From the NCBI GenBank assembly GCA_018657165.1, contig JABHXS010000139.1, forward strand, positions 1 to 12,347: a stretch of 12,347 nucleotides of DNA. Direction: 5' to 3'. This DNA is from Nitrosomonadales bacterium (GTDB lineage Bacteria > Pseudomonadota > Gammaproteobacteria > Burkholderiales > Methylophilaceae). Positions 6,819 through 12,347 of the stretch are shown piece after piece. Numbering within the stretch: the stretch's first letter is position 1; each line of letters opens with the position of its first letter. The position numbers and the translations under genes were made by a program. The notes under the pieces were generated by a model, which saw only the letters and a program-made list of their open reading frames with translations, did not search any database and was not told the DNA's origin.

Positions 6819-7669
6819 TGAAAAGTAAAGGTTTGGGTAGGGGGTTAGATGCATTATTAAATAATGAGGAAGATATTCAATCTAGCACAATAGAAACGTC
6901 TAACTCGGTGGGTCTTGAAAAGTTAATGCCTGGAAAGTTTCAGCCTAGGACAAATTTTAATCAAACATTGCTAAATGAGCTCGCGGATTCTATTAAAGCT
7001 CAAGGCATTATTCAACCGATTCTGGTAAGAAGGGTTTCGAACGAAAAATATGAAATTATTGCTGGAGAAAGAAGATGGCAGGCTGCTAAAATTGCAGGAC
7101 TTACAGAAGTGCCCGTGGTTATAAAAGATATTTCTGATTCAACCGCGTTAGCCATGGCATTGATTGAAAATATTCAGCGAGAAGATTTAAATGTTATAGA
7201 AGAGGCGCGAGGGATAAAACGCCTTATAGATGAATTTAATATCACACATGAGGGCGCAGCCGAAGCAGTAGGAAAATCAAGAGCTGCCGTATCAAATATT
7301 CTCAGATTATTGAATTTATGCGAGCATGCGCAAAATGCATTAGAGAATAAGAAAATAGAAATGGGGCATGCGAGAGCTATTCTTTCTTTAAGCCACTTAG
7401 ATCAAGCCATGATGTGTCAAAAAATAATTAATCAACAATTAACGGTTAGGCAAGTTGAAAAAGAAGTATCAGAAGGCACGGTAAAAAAAGATTCTTTAAA
7501 ACAAAAAAAAGACAGAGATATCCAGCGTCTTGAAAATGAATTATCAGATAGATTTGGGGCCTCTGTATCCATTAATCATAACAAATCAGGCAGGGGTTTT
7601 ATAAAAGTAAAATATTCAAATTTAGATGAGCTAGACAAAATTATTGCCAAATGGAAATTATTGGGCTAG
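6818..7669 (+). CDS. parB: Chromosome-partitioning protein ParB (Spo0J), parS-binding CTPase
   Basis: Centromere-binding protein that loads at parS, switches to a sliding clamp with CTP and stimulates ParA. The 283-aa protein has the expected layout: an N-terminal ParA-stimulating peptide rich in Lys/Arg (KGLGRGLDALL, 4-14), a linker, a ParB/Srx-type CTP-binding domain (about 31-130, with GKFQPRTNF, GIIQPILVR, GERRWQA at 83-89 and ENIQREDLN at 117-125), a helix-turn-helix at about 143-164 (THEGAAEAVGKSRAAVSNILRL), and a C-terminal dimerisation domain. Two positions are atypical: the third arginine of the usual GERRxRA box is Gln88, and the proline normally after ENIQREDLN is Val126. Its targets are presumably the two parS sites upstream of mnmG. 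It overlaps parA by 1 nt. Confidence 0.97.
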   Translation: MKSKGLGRGLDALLNNEEDIQSSTIETSNSVGLEKLMPGKFQPRTNFNQTLLNELADSIKAQGIIQPILVRRVSNEKYEIIAGERRWQAAKIAGLTEVPVVIKDISDSTALAMALIENIQREDLNVIEEARGIKRLIDEFNITHEGAAEAVGKSRAAVSNILRLLNLCEHAQNALENKKIEMGHARAILSLSHLDQAMMCQKIINQQLTVRQVEKEVSEGTVKKDSLKQKKDRDIQRLENELSDRFGASVSINHNKSGRGFIKVKYSNLDELDKIIAKWKLLG

Positions 7670-7710
7670 AAAGCTTGACGGATTAGAAAAATAAAGAGAA
7701 AATTGCGAAC

Positions 7711-7740
7711 TTTAGATAGTTAAGCTTAATTTAGTATAAC
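7711..7740 (+). promoter_or_regulatory. Candidate sigma70-type promoter for the atp operon
   Basis: In the 75-nt gap between parB and atpI, TATAAC (7735-7740) matches the -10 consensus at 5 of 6 positions, and TTTAGA (7711-7716) matches the -35 consensus at 4 of 6 with an 18-nt spacer. Transcription would begin near 7747. That is too late for a leader before the ATG at 7745, but it leaves about 37 nt before the alternative atpI ATG at 7784. In an AT-rich genome such matches arise by chance, so this is tentative. A 10-bp palindrome TTAAGCTTAA (7720-7729) lies in the spacer. I see no terminator after parB. Confidence 0.3.
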
Positions 7741-7744
7741 GTTT

Positions 7745-8116
7745 ATGAATCTGTTTGGAGCTTTTCCTCTAGAAATAAAAATAATGTTAAAAAAATTGAT
7801 AATTGCTATTTTAATAATAGCACTATCATTATTTTTTCTTTTAAATTTAGAAAGTGCGATATCGGTCATACTAGGAGCATTATGTGTGATATTGGGAATT
7901 ATTTTTTCTGTTCCAATCGCATATAGAAAAAAAGATAACAATGCGTCGAAAATAGTTGTTGATGCTTTAAAAGCTGAAATCGTAAAAATAATAATTGTTG
8001 TAATACTGCTTTGGTTAGTTTTTAAGTTTTATGCTGAACTAGTTCCATTAGCTTTAATTTTTGGCCTTGCAATCGCAGCAATTTTTTCTGGTTTAGCGTT
8101 GTCAAAAAATAGATAA
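7745..8116 (+). CDS. atpI: ATP synthase subunit I (AtpI-like), assembly-associated membrane protein
   Basis: Small hydrophobic protein at the head of the F-type ATP synthase operon. AtpI-family proteins are linked to assembly or stability of the c-ring and are not part of the finished enzyme. The 123-aa frame predicts four membrane segments: about 15-30, 37-55, 77-95 and 96-118. A short basic loop (AYRKKDN) separates the first and second pairs. Sequence conservation in this family is weak; the assignment rests on size, topology and position immediately before atpB. The start is uncertain: neither the ATG at 7745 nor the in-frame ATG at 7784 (MLKKLIIAIL) has a Shine-Dalgarno. The later one gives a more typical N-terminus and fits the candidate promoter better. 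Confidence 0.85.
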   Translation: MNLFGAFPLEIKIMLKKLIIAILIIALSLFFLLNLESAISVILGALCVILGIIFSVPIAYRKKDNNASKIVVDALKAEIVKIIIVVILLWLVFKFYAELVPLALIFGLAIAAIFSGLALSKNR

Positions 8117-8123
8117 TATATAT

Positions 8124-8127
8124 AGGA
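8124..8127 (+). promoter_or_regulatory. Ribosome-binding site that fixes the atpB GTG start
   Basis: AGGA lies 8 nt before the GTG at 8136, the first in-frame start that leaves the complete AtpB N-terminus. The same string AGGATTTTAAA precedes atpG at 11864-11874. Confidence 0.7.
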
Positions 8128-8135
8128 TTTTAAAA

Positions 8136-8942
8136 GTGGCAGACGGCTCATATCAATCACCATCAGAATATATTGGACACCATCTATCCAATAATGAATA
8201 TGCTTTGGGTGAACATGACTTGATGATTCTTCATCTTGATTCGGTTGTTATGGCCATTCTAATTGGATTGTTTTCAATAGGCTTGATTTGGTTAGTTGCA
8301 CGTAAAGCAACATCTGCAGTCCCAACAAAAACACAGGCTTTTGTCGAACTAATATTTAGTTTTATAGATAGCCAAGTCTCAGCAATTTTCCATGGCAACC
8401 GCCATTCATTCGTTGCCCCTGCAGCACTTACAGTATTTTTGTGGGTTTTAATGATGAATGCGATGGACTTTTTACCCATTGATGTTATGGCCAAATTTTA
8501 TGGTTTCTTAGGATTGCATGAATGGAAACATGTTCCAACTTCAGATGTGAACACAACCTTTGGTTTGGCATTGGGCGTATGGTTTTTAATGATATTTTTT
8601 GGAATAAAAGCAAAGGGGTTAGGCGGCTGGCTTCACGAATTTTTTTGTGAGCCGTTTGGCACAAAAATTTGGGTCTGGCCATTCAATTTTTTGTTTAATT
8701 TAATTGAGTATGTATCAAAACCACTTTCTCATTCACTAAGATTGTTTGGTAATATGTATGCTGGCGAAGTTATATTTCTACTTTTAGGTCTATGGGCTGC
8801 AACAGGTGTTTCTGGAATATTTTTTAGTTCCATATTAGGAGCGGGCTGGGCAATATTTCATATACTCATAGTGGTACTTCAAGCATATATTTTTATGATG
8901 TTAACCGTAGTATATTTAGCAATGGCTCAAGAAGGGCATTAA
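8136..8942 (+). CDS. atpB: ATP synthase Fo subunit a
   Basis: Stator subunit of the membrane sector, which forms the two proton half-channels against the c-ring. The 268 aa match the usual length (E. coli 271). The essential arginine is R202 in SLRLFGNMYAGE (equivalent to E. coli R210), and the last helix carries VVLQAYIFMMLTVVYLAMA. Five or six membrane helices are evident, including MAILIGLFSIGLIWLVA near the N-terminus and FVAPAALTVFLWVLMMNAMDFLP. The loop after the second helix (FYGFLGLHEWKHVPTSDVNTT) resembles betaproteobacterial a subunits. Translation starts at GTG with AGGA 8 nt upstream. It follows atpI by 19 nt and precedes atpE by 27 nt. Confidence 0.98.
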   Translation: MADGSYQSPSEYIGHHLSNNEYALGEHDLMILHLDSVVMAILIGLFSIGLIWLVARKATSAVPTKTQAFVELIFSFIDSQVSAIFHGNRHSFVAPAALTVFLWVLMMNAMDFLPIDVMAKFYGFLGLHEWKHVPTSDVNTTFGLALGVWFLMIFFGIKAKGLGGWLHEFFCEPFGTKIWVWPFNFLFNLIEYVSKPLSHSLRLFGNMYAGEVIFLLLGLWAATGVSGIFFSSILGAGWAIFHILIVVLQAYIFMMLTVVYLAMAQEGH

Positions 8943-8969
8943 TTTTTTTAACTTTAAAGGAAGTAAATT
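8943..8969 (+). promoter_or_regulatory. atpE translation initiation region (U-rich leader plus strong Shine-Dalgarno)
   Basis: The spacer between atpB and atpE consists of seven Ts (8943-8949), then AACTTTAA and the purine-rich AAGGAAG (8957-8963), 6 nt before the ATG. In E. coli, a U-rich TTTTAACT-type leader ahead of atpE enhances translation so that subunit c is made in excess for the multi-copy ring. TTTTAACT occurs here too (8946-8953). The functional parallel is inference. Confidence 0.5.
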
Positions 8970-9242
8970 ATGGAAACTGTTGAATTTTTAGCTTTAATAC
9001 AAGCATATACAGGAATTGGTATTGGCCTTATTATTGGTTTAGGCGCTCTTGGTGCCTGTGTTGGTATCGGTATCATGTGTGCAAGCTTTTTAGAAGGTGC
9101 AGCGAGACAACCGGAAATGATCCCACAACTTCAAGTAAAGGTTTTCTTATTATTGGGGCTGATTGATGCATCATTTATTATTGGCGTTGGTTTAGCTATG
9201 ATGTTTGCTTTTGCAAATCCACTGCTAAGTGTTGTTGGCTAA
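8970..9242 (+). CDS. atpE: ATP synthase Fo subunit c
   Basis: Proteolipid that forms the rotating c-ring. The 90-aa hairpin has two membrane helices (about 12-40 and 55-85) joined by the polar loop ARQPE (45-49). The ion-carrying carboxylate is D66 in GLIDASFIIG. Helix 1 carries the small-residue packing motif GIGIGLIIGLGALGACVGIG. Residues that ligate Na+ in Ilyobacter-type rings (Gln32, Ser66, Tyr70 there) are replaced by Ile33, Ala67 and Ile71, so proton coupling is inferred. The sequence, including the MMFAFANPLL tail, is close in style to betaproteobacterial c subunits. The gene has the strongest Shine-Dalgarno of the operon, as expected for the most abundant subunit. Confidence 0.98.
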   Translation: METVEFLALIQAYTGIGIGLIIGLGALGACVGIGIMCASFLEGAARQPEMIPQLQVKVFLLLGLIDASFIIGVGLAMMFAFANPLLSVVG

Positions 9243-9290
9243 GAGTTTGCCAATTAACATTATTAGAAACTTTTTAAATACGAGGTAAAG

Positions 9291-9761
9291 ATGAATCTTA
9301 ATTTCACATTAATTGCTCAGGCAATAGCATTTGCAATTCTTATATGGTTCACCATAAAATTTGTTTGGCCTCCACTTCTTAATGCAATCGAAAAAAGACA
9401 AAAAGAGATTGCTGATGGATTGGCTGCTGCCCAGGAAGGAAAACTCTCTTTAGAAGTTGCAGCAGAAAAAAATGCTGCATCTTTAAAAGAAGTAAAGCAG
9501 AAAAGTGCTGAAATTGTAAATCAAGCTGAAAAAAGAGCATCAGAAATTGTGGAATCAGCAAAAAAAGTAGCCAAGGAAGAGGGAGATAGAATTATTACAA
9601 GTGCAAAGTCTGAAATTGATCAAGAAATCAATAGAGCGAAAGAAGAACTTAGATCACAAGTATCAACTTTAGCGATCTCAGGTGCTGAAAAGATTTTAAC
9701 TAAAGAAATTGATAAAAAAGTGCATGCAGACATGTTGTCGAAACTTGCAAAGGATTTATAA
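9291..9761 (+). CDS. atpF: ATP synthase Fo subunit b
   Basis: Peripheral-stalk subunit that dimerises and ties the membrane sector to F1 through subunit delta. The 156 aa equal the E. coli length. One N-terminal membrane helix (about residues 5-22, LIAQAIAFAILIWFTIKFVW) is followed by PPLLNAIEKRQKEIADGL and a long charged helix rich in Ala, Glu and Lys (about 35-135) that forms the right-handed coiled coil of the stalk. The C-terminal AISGAEKILTKEID region would contact delta. GAGGT at 9282-9286 is the ribosome-binding site. The 48-nt spacer from atpE is the longest inside the operon and shows no convincing hairpin. Confidence 0.97.
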   Translation: MNLNFTLIAQAIAFAILIWFTIKFVWPPLLNAIEKRQKEIADGLAAAQEGKLSLEVAAEKNAASLKEVKQKSAEIVNQAEKRASEIVESAKKVAKEEGDRIITSAKSEIDQEINRAKEELRSQVSTLAISGAEKILTKEIDKKVHADMLSKLAKDL

Positions 9762-9766
9762 AATAA

Positions 9767-10303
9767 ATGGCTGAAATTTCAACAATTGCTAGACCATACG
9801 CATCAGCATTATTTAGCTTAGCTAAAGAAAAAAAGTGTTTAGCTGGTTGGTCAAAGATGTTGGGTCTGCTTAGCGTTGTTGTTTCAGATCCTCAAGCAAA
9901 AGCTTTTATATCTAATTCAAAGATTTTAGATTCAGAGAGAGAGAAAGTTATTTTGGAGCTATGTAAAAGTAATATAGATAAGAACATTGAGAACCTTATT
10001 AAATTGCTAATAGAAAACAAAAGATTATTAGTTTTACCTGAGATTGCTAAATTTTATGAAGAGCTGAAGGATGCAGATGAAGGGGTTGTCGAAGCACATA
10101 TAATAATGGCTGAAAAACCAACCAAAAAAATAGTTGATGATTTAATAAAAAGCTTAGAGAAAAGATTTAACAAGAAAATAGAAGGCAAAGTAGAAATAAA
10201 TAAGAGTATTCTTGGCGGCACAAAGATTATTGTTGGAGATACCGTCATAGATGCATCAGTCCGTGGACAATTAGACAATTTAGCCTATACATTAAAGGCT
10301 TAA
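9767..10303 (+). CDS. atpH: ATP synthase F1 subunit delta
   Basis: Connects the top of F1 (the alpha N-termini) with the b-dimer stalk. The 178 aa match the family (E. coli 177). The start MAEISTIARPYASALFSLAKE carries the conserved ARPYA-AL-F-A signature of the N-terminal helical domain. The C-terminal part has the family motif GGTKIIVGDTVIDASVRGQLDNL (about 149-171). The middle is lysine-rich, as usual in AT-rich genomes. Only 5 nt separate it from atpF; the nearest Shine-Dalgarno-like sequence (AAGGA at 9750-9754) is inside the atpF end and 12 nt from the ATG, so translation is probably coupled to atpF. Confidence 0.97.
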   Translation: MAEISTIARPYASALFSLAKEKKCLAGWSKMLGLLSVVVSDPQAKAFISNSKILDSEREKVILELCKSNIDKNIENLIKLLIENKRLLVLPEIAKFYEELKDADEGVVEAHIIMAEKPTKKIVDDLIKSLEKRFNKKIEGKVEINKSILGGTKIIVGDTVIDASVRGQLDNLAYTLKA

Positions 10304-10317
10304 TTTAGGAGATATTA

Positions 10318-11859
10318 ATGCAGTTATCAACATCAGAAATTAGTGAACTAATCAAAAATAGAATCAAAGATTTCTCTTCAAGTTCAGAGGCTAGAACACA
10401 GGGAACCGTTGTTTCAGTTACAGACGGCATTGTCCGAATACATGGCTTATCTAATGTAATGTCAGGGGAAATGATTGAATTTCCAGGTAATACTTTTGGA
10501 TTAGCTTTAAACTTGGAAAGAGATTCTGTTGGAGCGGTTGTATTAGGTGATTATGAGCACATAACCGAGGGAGATACTTGTAAATGTACAGGTAAAATTC
10601 TCGAGGTCCCTGTTGGCCCAGAACTCCTTGGGCGTGTTGTTGATGCACTTGGTATGCCAATTGATGGCAAGGGTCCAATAAAAACAAAATTAACCGATAA
10701 GATTGAAAAAGTTGCCCCAGGCGTTATTGATAGGCAATCTGTTTCTCAACCAGTTCAAACAGGACTAAAGTCTGTAGACTCAATGGTTCCTATTGGCAGG
10801 GGTCAGAGAGAATTAATTATTGGAGACAGACAAACAGGGAAAACTGCAGTTGCCGTTGATGCCATTATCAATCAAAAAGGGCAAGACATGAAGTGTGTTT
10901 ATGTCGCTATTGGGCAAAAGGCTTCAACAATTATGAATGTTGTAAAAAAACTAGAAGAAAATGGCGCAATGGAATACACAACGGTTGTGAGTGCCTCTGC
11001 ATCTGATTCTGCTGCACTTCAATTTTTAGCTCCTTACGCTGGTTGTACAATGGGAGAGTTTTATAGAGACCGAGGTGAGGATGCGTTAATTGTTTATGAT
11101 GACCTTACAAAACAAGCAATTGCTTACCGACAAATTTCATTGTTACTTCGACGACCTCCAGGTCGTGAAGCATACCCAGGAGATGTCTTTTATATTCACT
11201 CTAGACTTTTAGAAAGAGCAGCTCGAGTAAATGCTGAATATGTAGATAAGTTTACTAAAGGAAAAGTTAAGGGTAAAACAGGTTCATTGACGGCATTACC
11301 TGTCATTGAGACAGCTGCGGGCGATGTCTCTGCATTCGTGCCAACGAATGTTATTTCGATTACTGATGGCCAAATATTTTTGGAAAGTGATTTATTTAAT
11401 GCGGGGATACGCCCTGCAATTAATGCAGGCATTTCAGTTTCACGTGTGGGTGGCGCAGCACAAACTAAAGTAATTAAAAAGCTTGGTGGCGGGGTTCGAT
11501 TAGCCTTAGCACAATATAGAGAATTGGCTGCATTTGCTCAATTTGCTTCAGATCTTGATGAAGCAACAAGAAAACAATTAGATAGGGGTCGAATGTTTAC
11601 GGAACTAATGAAGCAGGCACAGTATGCCCCATTATCTGTATCCAATATGGCCGTTACTCTATTGACTGCAAATAATGGCTATTTTGATGATGTGCCCACT
11701 GAAAAAGTATTAGCATTTGAAAGTGCTTTGCATGGGTTTATGTCTTCAAAATATAAAAAGGTAATGGATGATATCGAGTCTTCATTAGAGCTTAGTGAAG
11801 AAAATGAGAAGAAAGTAGTAAAAGCAATTGAAGATTTCAAAGCTACAAACACTTATTAA
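10318..11859 (+). CDS. atpA: ATP synthase F1 subunit alpha
   Basis: Non-catalytic nucleotide-binding subunit of the alpha3beta3 hexamer. At 513 aa it has the same length as E. coli AtpA, and the numbering coincides: Walker A GDRQTGKT at residues 169-176 and the arginine finger R376 in SVSRVGGAAQ, which reaches into the catalytic site on beta. The N-terminal beta-barrel (about 25-95, with GTVVSVTDGIVRIHGL) and the C-terminal helical domain (about 380-513) are complete, as are VYVAIGQK, the Walker B region ALIVYDDLTKQA, and LLRRPPGREAYPGDVFY. AGGAGA at 10307-10312, 5 nt before the ATG, is a strong ribosome-binding site. Confidence 0.99.
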   Translation: MQLSTSEISELIKNRIKDFSSSSEARTQGTVVSVTDGIVRIHGLSNVMSGEMIEFPGNTFGLALNLERDSVGAVVLGDYEHITEGDTCKCTGKILEVPVGPELLGRVVDALGMPIDGKGPIKTKLTDKIEKVAPGVIDRQSVSQPVQTGLKSVDSMVPIGRGQRELIIGDRQTGKTAVAVDAIINQKGQDMKCVYVAIGQKASTIMNVVKKLEENGAMEYTTVVSASASDSAALQFLAPYAGCTMGEFYRDRGEDALIVYDDLTKQAIAYRQISLLLRRPPGREAYPGDVFYIHSRLLERAARVNAEYVDKFTKGKVKGKTGSLTALPVIETAAGDVSAFVPTNVISITDGQIFLESDLFNAGIRPAINAGISVSRVGGAAQTKVIKKLGGGVRLALAQYRELAAFAQFASDLDEATRKQLDRGRMFTELMKQAQYAPLSVSNMAVTLLTANNGYFDDVPTEKVLAFESALHGFMSSKYKKVMDDIESSLELSEENEKKVVKAIEDFKATNTY

Positions 11860-11873
11860 AAACAGGATTTTAA

Positions 11874-12347
11874 ATGGCAGGAAGTAAGGAAATACGAACA
11901 AAGATTAAAAGTGTAGAAAATACACGTAAAATCACGAAAGCCATGGAAATGGTTGCTGCATCTAAAATGCGTAAGGCGCAAGATAGAATGACAGCGGCGA
12001 GGCCTTATGCGGAAAAAATTAGGTCTGTTGCTGCACACCTATCACACGCACAGTCAGAATATAAACACCCATTTATTATTCAAAGAGAAAATATTAAAAA
12101 TATAGGCCTTATTGTGGTGACTTCGGATAAAGGGCTTTGTGGTGGACTTAATACAAATGTATTAAGGGCTTCAATTTCACAGATTAAAGATTGGGAAAAA
12201 CAGGGAAAGAAAGTACAAGTTTCTGCAATTGGGGCGAAAGCAATTAGTTTTATGGGGCGCGTTGGTGCAAATATAAAATCACAAGTTTCAGGTATGGGAG
12301 ACACACCCCATATGGAAGACTTGCTTGGAGCAATTAAGGTCATGCTT
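11874..12347 (+). CDS. atpG: ATP synthase F1 subunit gamma, 3'-partial
   Basis: Central-shaft subunit that rotates inside alpha3beta3 and couples c-ring rotation to ATP synthesis. The visible 158 residues are the N-terminal half or slightly more of a protein usually about 290 aa long; the frame is open to the window edge. It starts MAGSKEIRTKIKSVENTRKI followed by TKAMEMVAASKMRKAQ, the highly conserved N-terminal shaft helix. The next conserved block is VTSDKGLCGGLNTN (about 82-95), then the Rossmann-like domain (VQVSAIGAKAISFM). AGGA at 11864-11867 lies 6 nt upstream of the ATG. atpD and atpC would be expected beyond the window. Confidence 0.97.
   Translation, partial: MAGSKEIRTKIKSVENTRKITKAMEMVAASKMRKAQDRMTAARPYAEKIRSVAAHLSHAQSEYKHPFIIQRENIKNIGLIVVTSDKGLCGGLNTNVLRASISQIKDWEKQGKKVQVSAIGAKAISFMGRVGANIKSQVSGMGDTPHMEDLLGAIKVML

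Noticed and set aside
11436..11451. AGTTTCACGTGTGGGT inside atpA resembles parS
   Set aside because: Only the left half matches the consensus; the right half does not, so the palindrome is broken. The bases encode the invariant SVSRVGG segment of alpha, which explains the partial match.
1..12347. Mobile, phage, defence or biosynthetic gene content
   Set aside because: Every gene is assigned to a core family, no gap is longer than 117 nt, and base composition and codon style look uniform, so there is no sign of inserted DNA.

Overview
The window is a gene-dense, AT-rich (mid-30s % GC by eye, not calculated) stretch of bacterial chromosome in which every recognised gene lies on the + strand. 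The order is rnpA(partial)-yidD-yidC-mnmE-[parS x2]-mnmG-rsmG-parA-parB-atpI-atpB-atpE-atpF-atpH-atpA-atpG(partial). This is the conserved origin-proximal block of many beta- and gammaproteobacteria. The compact AT-rich layout, the betaproteobacterial look of AtpE and AtpB, and the very short spacers suggest a streamlined betaproteobacterium, perhaps Methylophilales of the OM43/Methylopumilus type. That assignment is inference from sequence style, not a database result. dnaA/rpmH and oriC would be expected just upstream of base 1.

Bases 1-3428 hold the RNase P protein (5' end cut off), the YidD membrane-insertion factor, the YidC insertase and the tRNA-modification GTPase MnmE. The genes are joined by 4-nt and 8-nt overlaps or a 14-nt gap, as in one operon. 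Bases 3429-3545 (117 nt, the longest non-coding gap) carry two near-identical copies of the parS centromere palindrome recognised by ParB; the first overlaps the mnmE stop codon.

Bases 3546-7669 hold mnmG, rsmG, parA and parB, again with overlapping ends (8, 4 and 1 nt). MnmG is the partner of MnmE in wobble-uridine modification. RsmG methylates 16S rRNA. ParA and ParB act on the parS sites 2.6-3.4 kb upstream of their own genes to segregate the newly replicated origin.

Bases 7745-12347 are the F-type ATP synthase operon: atpI, then the Fo genes a (atpB), c (atpE), b (atpF), then the F1 genes delta (atpH), alpha (atpA) and gamma (atpG, cut off by the window end). A plausible promoter lies in the 75-nt gap between parB and atpI. 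YidC, encoded upstream, belongs to the family that inserts Fo subunit c into the membrane.

I found no mobile element, CRISPR array, tRNA, rRNA, phage gene or unknown accessory system. All genes belong to well-known core families, and no non-coding stretch exceeds 117 nt. The points most worth a second look are the paired parS sites ahead of the operon that encodes ParA and ParB, two atypical residues in conserved boxes of ParB, and recurring translation-start architectures.
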